The notes beneath the pieces are model-generated. The model searched no databases, had not been told where the DNA came from, and was given only the letters and a program-made list of their open reading frames with translations. The position numbers were made by a program, and so were the translations under genes. Below, in pieces: positions 1-8,316 of a stretch of DNA of 64,000 bases (positions are counted from its first letter, which is position 1; each line of letters opens with the position of its first letter). Source of the stretch: UBA2266 sp964406945 (GTDB lineage: Bacteria > Planctomycetota > Phycisphaerae > Sedimentisphaerales > Anaerobacaceae); NCBI GenBank assembly GCA_964406945.1, contig CAYOTO010000010.1:1-64000 (forward strand). The letters are read 5' to 3'.

Positions 1-9
1 CATAAGACG

Positions 10-156
10 TTACGAATTTAAAAAACAGGATTTTTCAATCGCGAGCAGTATAACCCACGCCCGCGGCCAGCCGTCATCGCCCGGCCGCACCGCCCATGAA
101 ACACTGGAAAACAATCCGCAAACGGCCAAACCGGCCCAAAGAACACTCTTGCCCAT
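10..156 (-). CDS. small secreted protein or broken 5' gene fragment (48 aa)
   Basis: This short ORF has a good ribosome binding site (GAGGTG, five bases before the ATG at 156). Its N-terminus is a convincing signal peptide: a Lys near the start, a hydrophobic stretch, and Ser-Trp-Ala as a likely cleavage site at residues 20-22. Only about 26 residues follow before a TAA at 10-12, ending in a second hydrophobic patch. Either it is a real small exported peptide, or it is the start of a larger secreted protein broken by a frameshift or stop just before the window edge. Nothing in the mature part is recognisable. The signal peptide and ribosome site are seen directly; expression is inferred. Confidence 0.4.
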   Translation of the reverse strand: MGKSVLWAGLAVCGLFSSVSWAVRPGDDGWPRAWVILLAIEKSCFLNS

Positions 157-680
157 AGAAACACCTCATTATTTTCGCAAAAGAACCGCCGCCGGCCTCT
201 CTCCGAAAAAGCTGCACCAAAGCGGCTGCGATTCGATTATGAGAAATCGCAGCCCCAAAGTCAATGAAGTGCGCAGCTTATCGCGCCGCTTCTGTGCGCG
301 CAGAGCAGCCCTTGTAGAACATAAAAAGTAAAGGGCAAGGTCGTCGCCAAGGACTGCTGAACAAGGTGGAGGCCGACTTTTCGTCAGCCGCCTATATATA
401 AAACCCCCCTGCCAAACCGCCGACCATGATACAGGTTGAATGTTAGAAAAATATTAGAGCCGCATGACTTATGCGCTAAATCTCCATCCGTCCCGGTACC
501 TAACGGGCGGTGCTTATTGCGCACTCGGTAATTGTCGAAAAGACCTCCGGAGCTCCTGCTACACGTGATTTCAGAGCCGATTGCAAATACGAACCGTTAT
601 TCGCAGACGGCGTTGACACCCCGCCGGGGAGCTTTTATGATGAAATTGAACAGAAACGAAAATTCTTGAAAGACCCCAAA
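157..680. other. intergenic region between the small secreted ORF and nagB
   Basis: No convincing gene lies here. The longest plus-strand ORF (149-331) has basic, unstructured composition and no ribosome site. A TATATA run at 393-398 could be a -10 element, but no matching -35 was found. A short dyad, CGCAT-N5-ATGCG at 461-475, could be an operator. An open frame runs from a GTG at 510 into nagB, but its 57 extra codons do not resemble the enzyme family. Confidence 0.4.
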
Positions 681-1415
681 ATGCAGGAATTTGTCTATAA
701 AACACCCCGCCAAATGGGCGCCCAAGCGGGCGCCAAAGCCGCCGAACTTATCGCCGAATCGATCGCGGCCAACGGTGCGGCCAACATCATCCTGGCCACG
801 GGAACCAGCCAGTTCGAGACCATAAACACGCTGGCGAGGGCCGAACCGGTGGATTTCTCCAAAGTAACGATGTTCCATCTGGATGAGTACATCGGCCTGG
901 GACCGGATCACCCGGCAAGCTTCCGTAAGTATCTCAAAGAGCGTTTCGTCGATGAAGTCCCCGAATTGGCGTCGGCTCATTTCGTAAACGGCGATGCACC
1001 CGACCCGGTGGCCGAATGCGAACGTCTGGGCAATCTCATAAAGCAGCACCCGATAGACGTCGCCTGTGTGGGTATCGGCGAGAACGGACACCTGGCGTTC
1101 AACGATCCACCAGCCGATTTCGAGACGGTCGAGCCGTATATAATCGTCGATCTCGACGAAAAATGCCGCAAACAGCAGCTCGGCGAGGGCTGGTTCGACA
1201 GTCTCCAAGATGTGCCGAAACGGGCCATATCCATGAGTATTCAGCAGATTCTGCTCAGCAAAGTTTTGATCGTATCGGTACCGGATGAGCGCAAGGCCCG
1301 GGCCGTCAAGGACGCCGTTCGCGGCCCGATTACCAGCGACTGCCCGGCGTCAATACTTCAGACGCACCAGAATTGCGCGATATACCTGGACGAAGCCGCA
1401 GCTTCGCTGCTCTAA
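681..1415 (+). CDS. nagB: glucosamine-6-phosphate deaminase
   Basis: Converts glucosamine-6-phosphate to fructose-6-phosphate and ammonia in the cytoplasm, feeding amino sugars into glycolysis. The 244-residue product has the family hallmarks: the phosphate-binding ATGTSQ segment (39-44), HLDEYIGL (66-73) with the catalytic Asp, and GIGENGHLAFNDPP (131-144) with the ring-opening His. The second Asp of the E. coli GNDGH motif is Asn here, and the E. coli Glu of the following NEP is Asp; I read this as a subfamily variant. I chose the ATG at 681 because the protein then begins where the family begins; a GTG at 510 would add 57 unrelated residues. nagA follows after 13 bases, so the two are almost certainly co-transcribed. 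Confidence 0.9.
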   Translation: MQEFVYKTPRQMGAQAGAKAAELIAESIAANGAANIILATGTSQFETINTLARAEPVDFSKVTMFHLDEYIGLGPDHPASFRKYLKERFVDEVPELASAHFVNGDAPDPVAECERLGNLIKQHPIDVACVGIGENGHLAFNDPPADFETVEPYIIVDLDEKCRKQQLGEGWFDSLQDVPKRAISMSIQQILLSKVLIVSVPDERKARAVKDAVRGPITSDCPASILQTHQNCAIYLDEAAASLL

Positions 1416-1428
1416 CAGTGCGAAACCT

Positions 1429-2415
1429 ATGAAAGTACCCGGATTCGTAGATTTGCAGGTGAACGGCTACATGGGCGTGGATTTCTCCGGCCCGAATCTT
1501 ACCGCCGAGTCTTTCGCAAAGGCCTGCACAGAAATGATCGCCGCCGGAACCACCGCCTTCGTTCCCACGCTCATTACCAGTTCGCAATCAATCTATAAGC
1601 GCAACCTTCCAATAATCGCCGAGGTGATTGAAAGTCCTGAATTTCGAGGCAAGCTGCTGGGAATTCATCTCGAAGGGCCGTTCATATCACCCAAGCCGGG
1701 GGCCCGCGGAGCCCACGATAAAAGATTCGCACTGGCCCCGGACGCGGTCTACCTTCGCAAGCTGCTCGACTGGGCCCGCGGCACGGTTCGTATGCTGACC
1801 ATTGCCGCCGAGGGCGAAGGCGCCGAGGAACTGACCAGAATCGCCGTCGACCACGGTGTAACGGTTTGCCTGGGCCACCAGATGGCAACCGAAGAAGACC
1901 TCGACCGGCTCGTCAACGCCGGAGCAAAAGCCGTTACGCATCTGGGCAACGGCGTACCCGACAAGTTGGACCGCCATCGCAACCCGCTCTTCGCAGCTCT
2001 GGCCAATGATTCGCTCGCGGCGACCATAATCACCGACGGCCACCATCTGCCCCCGAGTCTGATCAAGATCATATTGCGGGTCAAAGGACTGCAGAACTGC
2101 ATCGTTATCAGCGATATCGTACACCTGGCGGGCCTGGCTCCCGGAACCTACCAGTTCAACGGGCGACCGACGGTCCTGTCCGAATCCGGCATGCTGCGAA
2201 GCCCCGATACCGGCTATCTGACCGGCTCCTCGGCCACCATGCTCGAGTGCATGAACCATCTGGCGAGCCTGAATCTCCTCAACTCGGACGAACTCGCAGC
2301 GGCGGGATTTTACAATCCTCTCAGGCTCATCGATGTCCGGCCCGAGGCCGTATCGCCCGGACCGCAAATCAGTTATGATCAGCAGATGAATCGGTTCTCC
2401 GTAAGCTCGAAGTAA
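1429..2415 (+). CDS. nagA: N-acetylglucosamine-6-phosphate deacetylase
   Basis: Removes the acetyl group from GlcNAc-6-phosphate, making the substrate of the deaminase encoded just upstream. It is an amidohydrolase-fold metalloenzyme of 328 residues. Visible motifs are PGFVDLQVNG (4-13), the metal ligand Glu in HLEGPF (80-85), His150 in CLGH, His171 in THLGNG, the substrate loop DGHH (203-206), and the catalytic Asp229 in ISDIVHLAG. The protein starts directly at the PGFVDLQ strand, so it lacks most of the N-terminal beta-sandwich half found in typical 380-residue NagA. Upstream in-frame codons (from 1285) lie inside nagB and look non-coding, so the ATG at 1429 is preferred. Confidence 0.9.
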   Translation: MKVPGFVDLQVNGYMGVDFSGPNLTAESFAKACTEMIAAGTTAFVPTLITSSQSIYKRNLPIIAEVIESPEFRGKLLGIHLEGPFISPKPGARGAHDKRFALAPDAVYLRKLLDWARGTVRMLTIAAEGEGAEELTRIAVDHGVTVCLGHQMATEEDLDRLVNAGAKAVTHLGNGVPDKLDRHRNPLFAALANDSLAATIITDGHHLPPSLIKIILRVKGLQNCIVISDIVHLAGLAPGTYQFNGRPTVLSESGMLRSPDTGYLTGSSATMLECMNHLASLNLLNSDELAAAGFYNPLRLIDVRPEAVSPGPQISYDQQMNRFSVSSK

Positions 2416-2419
2416 CCGC

Positions 2420-2457
2420 GAAAAAACGGCCCTGAGGCCTCATAGAGCGATTTTTTC
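2420..2457 (+). terminator. candidate rho-independent terminator after nagA
   Basis: A GAAAAAACG arm at 2420-2428 can pair with CGATTTTTTC at 2448-2457 (one bulged A), enclosing a small GGCC-CTGA-GGCC hairpin, and the 3' arm ends in six T. The arms are A/T-rich, so strength is uncertain. Confidence 0.35.
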
Positions 2458-2494
2458 TAAAACTTTTCCGGCCTGAATTAATGACCGAATTCGC

Positions 2495-2523
2495 TTTACA
2501 GTCCTGCGCGGGCGCGTTAGAAT
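2495..2523 (+). promoter_or_regulatory. sigma70-type promoter of the kor operon
   Basis: TTTACA (2495-2500) and TAGAAT (2518-2523) are separated by exactly 17 bases, each with one mismatch to the consensus hexamers. Transcription would start near 2530, about 40 bases before the ferredoxin start codon. Confidence 0.6.
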
Positions 2524-2568
2524 TCGCCAGTCGTAAGAACTCGAAACAAAGCTGTGCGTACGATTGCT

Positions 2569-2820
2569 ATGGCTGGTAGAATAATTATAGACCGGGAGCG
2601 ATGCAAAGGCTGCAACCTTTGTGTTGCGGCATGTCCGCACAACTGCATCGAAGTCGACGAGCAAAGCAACAAAAGCGGCTACTTTTCGGCCCGCGCCACC
2701 AACATCGGCTGCACGGGCTGCTCGATGTGTGCGATAGTATGTCCGGACGCTGCGATTGAAGTATTTCGCGACAGACGGACGACGAGCGTTTCAGAAACAG
2801 CTAACACTAGCAGGGTTTAG
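2569..2820 (+). CDS. korD: 2-oxoacid:ferredoxin oxidoreductase, delta (2x4Fe-4S ferredoxin) subunit
   Basis: A small ferredoxin-like subunit with two CxxCxxCxxxCP clusters: CKGCNLCVAACP near the N-terminus and CTGCSMCAIVCP in the second half. It passes electrons from the oxidoreductase to soluble ferredoxin. The product is 83 residues from the ATG at 2569; a GTG at 2554 would add five. The C-terminal tail of about 20 Ser/Thr/Arg-rich residues is not part of the domain. It is first in a tight delta-alpha-beta-gamma operon. The four-subunit layout is that of 2-oxoglutarate or branched 2-oxoacid oxidoreductases; the substrate cannot be told from sequence alone. Confidence 0.88.
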   Translation: MAGRIIIDRERCKGCNLCVAACPHNCIEVDEQSNKSGYFSARATNIGCTGCSMCAIVCPDAAIEVFRDRRTTSVSETANTSRV

Positions 2821-2832
2821 TCAGGTAGCGGG

Positions 2833-3903
2833 GTGAGCGAACGGATTCTAATGTGTGGCAACGAGGCCCTGGCCGAGGCCGCGGTCCGCGCCGGACTGGA
2901 CGCCTATTTCGGCTATCCCATCACGCCGCAGAACGAGATTACCGCCTATATGTCGGTCAGGATGGCCGAATTGGGGCGGGTTTTCGTACAGTCCGAGAGC
3001 GAGCTTGCGGCTATAAACATGGTTTTCGGGGCCGCCGCGACGGGTAAGCGTAGTATGACGACGTCGTCGTCGCCGGGAATCAGCCTCATGCAGGAGGGTT
3101 TCAGTTACCTCGCAGGCGCCGAACTGCCTTCGGTGGTGGTAAACGTCATGCGCGGCGGCCCGGGTCTGGGCAACATCGCACCCTCTCAGGGCGATTATTT
3201 CCAGGCGACAAGGGGCGGCGGCCACGGCGATTACAGAACGATAGTGCTGGGCCCGTCGACGGTTCAGGAACTCGTCGATTTGATGCCGGTCGCATTCGAT
3301 CTGGCCGATCAGTACCGCATGACGACGCTGGTTCTGGCGGACGGCGTGCTGGGCCAGATGATGGAGCCGATCACCTTCGGGAATGTTTCGCACAGGAAGC
3401 TCCCCGCCAAGGACTGGGCCCTGACCGGGGCCGAAGGGCGTGAGCAGAATATAGTGCGATCGCTGTGGCTCAAGGAGGGTGTTCTAGAGGATTTGAACTA
3501 TCGGCTGCAGGAAAAATACGATCTGATCGCACGTAACGAGGTCCGTTGTGAAGAGCACGAACTCGACGACGCCGAAATAGTGCTGGTCGCCTACGGAATC
3601 TCGGCCAGAATCGTGCGCTCGGCGGTTGCAAAAGCAAGGGCCGAGGGCATCAAAGCCGGCTGGATAAGGCCGATTACGCTGTGGCCTTTCCCGACGGAAA
3701 TCGTCAGCAGGGCCGCCGATACGTTTCGTCCGTTTCTGACGGTCGAACTGAGTATGGGGCAGATGGTCGAAGACGTAAAACTCTCGGTGGCGGGCAAGTG
3801 CCCGGTATTCTTCTACGGCCGGCCGGCCGGGGGAATTCCGACGGTCGAACAGGTGCTGGAAAAGATTCGCGAACTGGCCGCACCGGTCGGCGCAAAAGCA
3901 TAG
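2833..3903 (+). CDS. korA: 2-oxoacid:ferredoxin oxidoreductase, alpha subunit
   Basis: This 356-residue subunit carries the pyrimidine-binding half of the thiamine diphosphate site. The signature GYPITPQNEI lies at about residues 27-36, and SESELAAINM carries the conserved Glu expected to activate the cofactor. The middle and C-terminal part is the transketolase-C-like domain. It pairs with the beta subunit to decarboxylate a 2-oxoacid and form an acyl-CoA while reducing ferredoxin. Translation starts at a GTG 12 bases after korD. The gene family covers KorA and VorB; I favour 2-oxoglutarate or 2-oxoisovalerate over pyruvate because the architecture is split rather than single-chain. Confidence 0.9.
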   Translation: MSERILMCGNEALAEAAVRAGLDAYFGYPITPQNEITAYMSVRMAELGRVFVQSESELAAINMVFGAAATGKRSMTTSSSPGISLMQEGFSYLAGAELPSVVVNVMRGGPGLGNIAPSQGDYFQATRGGGHGDYRTIVLGPSTVQELVDLMPVAFDLADQYRMTTLVLADGVLGQMMEPITFGNVSHRKLPAKDWALTGAEGREQNIVRSLWLKEGVLEDLNYRLQEKYDLIARNEVRCEEHELDDAEIVLVAYGISARIVRSAVAKARAEGIKAGWIRPITLWPFPTEIVSRAADTFRPFLTVELSMGQMVEDVKLSVAGKCPVFFYGRPAGGIPTVEQVLEKIRELAAPVGAKA

Positions 3904-3940
3904 ATCGGCCGCAAAGGCGGTACAAGTAATAAATAAAGCG

Positions 3941-4696
3941 ATGTCCGACAACAAAGACATGCAGACGGTATTCAAAAAAACGCCGGTCTTGAAAGACTGT
4001 CCGACTCATTATTGCCCGGGCTGCGGCCACGGCATCGCCCACAGGCTGATTGCCGAGACCATCGACGAGCTTGGTATCCGCGGCCGAACGATCGGCATAG
4101 CCCCGGTCGGATGCGCCGTTCTGGCCTATGACTATCTGGACGTGGATATGGTCGAGGTGGCCCACGGCCGCGCGCCGGCGGTGGCGACCGGCATGAAACG
4201 CCCGAATCCCGACAAGATCGTATTCTCATACCAGGGAGACGGCGATCTGGCCGCCATCGGAACCGGTGAGATCATGCACGCGGCTCACAGAGCCGAGCAG
4301 ATCACCGTTATCTTCATAAACAACGCAATTTTCGGCATGACCGGCGGACAAATGGCCCCGACCACCATGCAGGGCCAGGTGACCGCGACCACTCAGGCCG
4401 GAAGAGACCCTCGCAGCGGCCAGGGCTACCCGCTGCAGATATCCGAACTGATCGCCATGCTGCCGGGCGCCGTCTATGTCGAACGGTGTGCGCTGAGCAA
4501 CGCATCGAGAATACGTCATGCAAAAAAGGCGGTCAAACGCGCGTTCGAACTGCAGGTCCAGGGTATCGAGGGCCTGACATTCGTCGAACTGCTTTCGCCT
4601 TGCCCGACTTACTGGCGAATGAAACCGGCCGATGCGATGGGCTGGATCGAAAACGAAATGACCAACGTCTTCCCGCTGGAACTGCTGAAAGGTTAA
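3941..4696 (+). CDS. korB: 2-oxoacid:ferredoxin oxidoreductase, beta subunit
   Basis: Binds the pyrophosphate end of thiamine diphosphate. The CPGCGHG motif (25-31) is typical of the KorB/VorC family. The cofactor motif runs from GDGDLAAIG (99-107) to NNAIFGMTGGQ (127-137). At 251 residues it is of normal length. The 37-base gap after korA has no strong ribosome site, so translation may be coupled loosely. It works with the alpha, gamma and delta subunits encoded on either side. Confidence 0.92.
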   Translation: MSDNKDMQTVFKKTPVLKDCPTHYCPGCGHGIAHRLIAETIDELGIRGRTIGIAPVGCAVLAYDYLDVDMVEVAHGRAPAVATGMKRPNPDKIVFSYQGDGDLAAIGTGEIMHAAHRAEQITVIFINNAIFGMTGGQMAPTTMQGQVTATTQAGRDPRSGQGYPLQISELIAMLPGAVYVERCALSNASRIRHAKKAVKRAFELQVQGIEGLTFVELLSPCPTYWRMKPADAMGWIENEMTNVFPLELLKG

Positions 4697-4702
4697 CCGC
4701 CC

Positions 4703-5275
4703 GTGAGCGAAACACTTACGACAAAAGATACCTGCGAGGAAATAGTAATCGCCGGTTTCGGCGGTCAGGGCATTATTCTGGCAGGCAAGCTCCTGGCGCA
4801 GACTGCAATGGAAGCCGGCAAAGAAGTAACGTATATGCCCTCTTACGGCGCCGAAGTCCGCGGCGGAACCGCCAATTGCATGATTGTTATCGACGACGAG
4901 CCGATTGCCTCGCCTATCGTAACGGCGCCCGATTCGGCGGTCATAATGAATAAAGCGTCGCTCACCAAATTTGCCCCTCGACTGAAAGCCGGCGGACTGC
5001 TCGTAATAAACAGTTCGCTCGTCGATGTCGAACCCGACGTCGACAAATCCACGGATGTCGTCAAAGTGCCCGCCGATCAGCTCGCCGGCGAACTTGGCAG
5101 CCCCAGAAGTGCGAATATGGTGGCTGTGGGGGCCTATCTTGGCAGGCGTAACCGGCTTACCGTTGAGACCGCGGCCCAGGCGTTGCCCCACGTTCTGGCC
5201 TCGCGGTATCATGACTTGCTGGCGGTAAATGTCGATGCACTGAAAAGCGGCGCCGAATACGCGGCAAAACACTAG
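4703..5275 (+). CDS. korC: 2-oxoacid:ferredoxin oxidoreductase, gamma subunit
   Basis: The 190-residue gamma subunit has the family opening IVIAGFGGQGIILAG (about 13-27) and the conserved PSYGAEVRGG segment (about 48-57). It contacts coenzyme A and stabilises the alpha-beta core. The start is a GTG six bases after the korB stop. With this gene the four-subunit complex is complete. An anaerobic lifestyle is inferred from having this ferredoxin-linked enzyme. Confidence 0.92.
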   Translation: MSETLTTKDTCEEIVIAGFGGQGIILAGKLLAQTAMEAGKEVTYMPSYGAEVRGGTANCMIVIDDEPIASPIVTAPDSAVIMNKASLTKFAPRLKAGGLLVINSSLVDVEPDVDKSTDVVKVPADQLAGELGSPRSANMVAVGAYLGRRNRLTVETAAQALPHVLASRYHDLLAVNVDALKSGAEYAAKH

Positions 5276-5317
5276 ACACCGGCCTTTGCAAAGGTTAATC
5301 TGGTAATACACGGGCCG

Positions 5318-5869
5318 ATGACGGAACAGGCCCGGCAGTTTCGAATAACGCGTACACGGATCACGGAAGGCGAAGAAGTGCAGCGCATGAAAAAATCGGG
5401 ACATCCCAGACGCGGCCGCGGCAGATTCACAAAACCTCGCACCCGCGTTGCCCTGCGCATGGCGCCGCTGATCGACATCGTTTTTCTGCTGCTGTTGTTC
5501 TTCTTTGTGGCTGCCCGGTGGCGTCCGCAGGAAGACTTCCTGCCCTTCAAACTGCCCACCACCCAGGCCGGCGCCGTCTCACTGGCCAAGCCGGAACCGC
5601 TGCTGATAAAAATAGCCGCCGCCGAGGCCGGCTGCACCGTCGAAGTGGCGAACCGGGCACAAGTAACCGTTTCCGACAAGTCGCTGGAATCCGACCTGGC
5701 GGCGATGCTCGATGCGATGCAAGCCTATATGCTCGCCACCAAACGCGTGCCTTCCGATCCGGTTGAGATTTCCTGCGAAGCCGACGTCACCTGGCAGCAT
5801 CTGGCCCGGATTTACAATTGCCTCTATGGCGCCGGCATGACGGATATTACTTTCTGGATGACGGAGTAG
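5318..5869 (+). CDS. ExbD/TolR-type membrane protein
   Basis: One transmembrane helix with the ExbD/TolR signature MAPLIDIVFLLLLFFF follows a basic cytoplasmic N-terminus. The Asp in PLIDIVFLL matches the proton-path residue of ExbD. The periplasmic part (about 110 residues) has the ExbD-like alpha/beta pattern. The full frame gives 183 residues; an ATG at 5387 preceded by GAAGGCGAAG would give 160, nearer the usual length, and may be the real start. No ExbB/TolQ partner is adjacent; the only one in the window is at 11.8-12.7 kb. It lies 42 bases after korC and 4 bases before the large secreted protein, so it may be the last-but-one gene of this operon. Confidence 0.8.
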   Translation: MTEQARQFRITRTRITEGEEVQRMKKSGHPRRGRGRFTKPRTRVALRMAPLIDIVFLLLLFFFVAARWRPQEDFLPFKLPTTQAGAVSLAKPEPLLIKIAAAEAGCTVEVANRAQVTVSDKSLESDLAAMLDAMQAYMLATKRVPSDPVEISCEADVTWQHLARIYNCLYGAGMTDITFWMTE

Positions 5870-5873
5870 AATT

Positions 5874-8222
5874 ATGCCCGCCCACACGCGCCGCCCAGGT
5901 ATTTTGAAAGACAGGATCGCCGCGGTCCTGGTCTTGCTGTTCTGCTGCATCGTATCGGCGCACGGCTCGAACGCACCGACCGCCGAAGACGTCGGGAACA
6001 TAGCGGCTCTGACCGATCTTACCACCGAAGTCTTCAACAGGACCAGCGGCCCGGCCCGTCTGGCTTTCGACTGTATGGGGCGGTTTTCCTCGCCGGCCGA
6101 CAGGCAGAGACTCAACGAAGCGGCCTTGACGGCTGCACGTCAATACAAATCCGTCGCCCAGCTTCAAAGGGAACTCAAAAACCGCATCGAACAATATCCC
6201 GAACCCGACTGGGAGCAGAAATACGGCAAAAGCGGGCTTTGGCGAAGGCTCTATACCGATCTTCACAAGTCCACGCTGAAAAAATGCGAAATGGACTTTT
6301 ACGCCGCGGTGACCGGCGAACCTGAAAAAGCCGAGGACCGCCTGCGCGCCATGCTCGAAGAAACGGTTGCACTTTCCAGCGTACACAGTTCACCGAATTT
6401 GAAGCTTTTGACCGCCAGGACGCTGGCGCTTCTGGGCGAAACCGACCAAATCGCCCGGGCCAATGCCAAAAAGATTTACGACGAGTTGGAAAGCTCCGCC
6501 CGTGCGAATAAAGCCGTCGTTTTCCGCGCAGCCGTTGAGAAGGCGAGATTCCTGGCCGCACCGGCGCCTTCGACTCTGGACAGTCTTGTGGAAAGAGTTG
6601 CCAAAAGCCGGCTTCGCGACAACCGCAGGCTGGCTCTGTCGATCGTTTTTCTACAGCAGCAGTTCGGCTCGGCCGAGGCATTCGAAAACGCGGTTGCGAA
6701 ACTTCCGGAAGTTGCGGATTCGGCCGGTTCCTTGATTCTCGCCGAGCTTTTTCACGCCCACTCGACACAAACTCTCGAGCCCGAAGCGCTCTCGCGGTTC
6801 GAGGCCGAGTTGGCCGCGGCAGCCGCTCTGAACGGGCGGATCGAAAATTACCGCCCGCTGTTCTCGGATTTAATCGCTCACCCGCCTCTTAGAACCCGGC
6901 CTGTTCTTTATGCTACGGCGGTTGCATCGGCCTCGGCCGAGGGGCCCAAAGCGGTGGATCTGCTCATTGCCGCCAGTACGGATACCACAGAGCGACGGAT
7001 AAAGCTGATCGATGTCGATCCCAACGAGATCGCCGCCCGGGCCGCCAGGCTGGCCTGCAACATGGTCCTAAACGAAAATGAGCCGCCCCAGACCGCCCTT
7101 AAAGCCTTCGACAATTACTTCAAATTGGCCGGCGAGCCGTACGATCAGACAATCCGCTATCTGCATGCTGTCGTTCTCAAGAAAGCCGGCCGTACCGAGC
7201 AATCCGGGCAGATACTGAAACAGGTCGCGGCCGAGGCGCAAGGCCCCACCCGGCATCGCGCTGAACTGGACCTGATCCAGGACGCAATCGACCGCAGAAC
7301 CGACGACGATTCGACCGAAAGGGCGCGACTTCTCCAGCGTCTGGACGTGCTTATCGGCGAGCTTAAATCCGGGCAGACCTTCTACGATCTCTACATAGAA
7401 GCGGTGACTACGTGCTGTATGCTGCTCCTGGAGTCGGACGACGTTGCATCATCCAGAAAAGTCATGGCCCTGCTCGAACCCATCGAACACCCGGACAATG
7501 CCGATCTGGTCGTAATAAAATCAAGAGCCTTGCAGAACCTGGGTCAGACCGCCACGAGCCTGAGTTATATGGTTATAGCCTGCAAAGGCGATCCCGGACA
7601 CTGCGCCGGGCCCGGCCTTGCCAAGCTGGGACGCACCCTGGAAAGAATCGAAGCTCTTCAGGCCACCAGGCACGATTTCGAGGTCATAATCCGGCACGGC
7701 GTCGAGCTGGCTTCGGTCTGTCGGGAAAACACTTCCGGAGCGGTTGCGGATCTTGCTGGCACTTATCTGGCGGAGTTCAAGGTCTTCGCCGCCGAGTACG
7801 ACCCCATGGCTTTGCATCGGGCCGCGACCATACTGGACGAAATCACAGCCCGCACCAAGCCGGATGTTGACCTGGCCAGGGCCAGAGCGAGAGTACTGAT
7901 GAAACAGTCGCAATACGGTCTTGCGGCGGCTCTGTGGGACTTGATCGCGGCCTCGACAAAGGCAGATATTGCACACGCCCAATCCAGGCCGGAAACCTGG
8001 TGGCGTGCGAAATATTACCAGCTTTTCTGCGTTTCCAAGACTAAACCGCCACAGGACGCGGTTATCTTCCACACAATCGAAGTGCTCGAGAACAGCTATT
8101 CGGAAATTCCCCGTCTGTGGTCCGCCAGATTCACCGAATTGAAGGCCTCCTGCGGCCAGCAGCACAACGACCCGCAGGCCCACAGCAAGTCCTCAGCCGG
8201 CAAATCGCTGGACCGTTCCTGA
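5874..8222 (+). CDS. large secreted helical-repeat protein of unknown function
   Basis: A 782-residue protein with a signal peptide (basic residues, then VLVLLFCCIVSAHG, ending near residue 32). The rest is almost entirely amphipathic helices with Ala/Leu-rich pairs that look like degenerate TPR or SEL-type repeats; no catalytic motif was seen. Its start is four bases after the stop of the ExbD-like gene, implying translational coupling and a joint function, perhaps as the periplasmic partner of that ExbD-like protein. I cannot assign it to a named family. Composition matches its neighbours, so recent transfer is not suggested. Confidence 0.7.
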   Translation: MPAHTRRPGILKDRIAAVLVLLFCCIVSAHGSNAPTAEDVGNIAALTDLTTEVFNRTSGPARLAFDCMGRFSSPADRQRLNEAALTAARQYKSVAQLQRELKNRIEQYPEPDWEQKYGKSGLWRRLYTDLHKSTLKKCEMDFYAAVTGEPEKAEDRLRAMLEETVALSSVHSSPNLKLLTARTLALLGETDQIARANAKKIYDELESSARANKAVVFRAAVEKARFLAAPAPSTLDSLVERVAKSRLRDNRRLALSIVFLQQQFGSAEAFENAVAKLPEVADSAGSLILAELFHAHSTQTLEPEALSRFEAELAAAAALNGRIENYRPLFSDLIAHPPLRTRPVLYATAVASASAEGPKAVDLLIAASTDTTERRIKLIDVDPNEIAARAARLACNMVLNENEPPQTALKAFDNYFKLAGEPYDQTIRYLHAVVLKKAGRTEQSGQILKQVAAEAQGPTRHRAELDLIQDAIDRRTDDDSTERARLLQRLDVLIGELKSGQTFYDLYIEAVTTCCMLLLESDDVASSRKVMALLEPIEHPDNADLVVIKSRALQNLGQTATSLSYMVIACKGDPGHCAGPGLAKLGRTLERIEALQATRHDFEVIIRHGVELASVCRENTSGAVADLAGTYLAEFKVFAAEYDPMALHRAATILDEITARTKPDVDLARARARVLMKQSQYGLAAALWDLIAASTKADIAHAQSRPETWWRAKYYQLFCVSKTKPPQDAVIFHTIEVLENSYSEIPRLWSARFTELKASCGQQHNDPQAHSKSSAGKSLDRS

Positions 8223-8316
8223 GACGCCTAGCCCGGCCGAAAATTCCCTTGTACTCACTTCGCCGTTTTTTTACCCTTCCGTAAATAGAACTGTCCATTT
8301 TTCTAAGGAAATTACA

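Noticed and set aside
149..331. A 60-codon plus-strand ORF near the left edge
   Set aside because: Arg/Ser-rich random composition, no ribosome site and no motif; it overlaps the small secreted ORF on the other strand.
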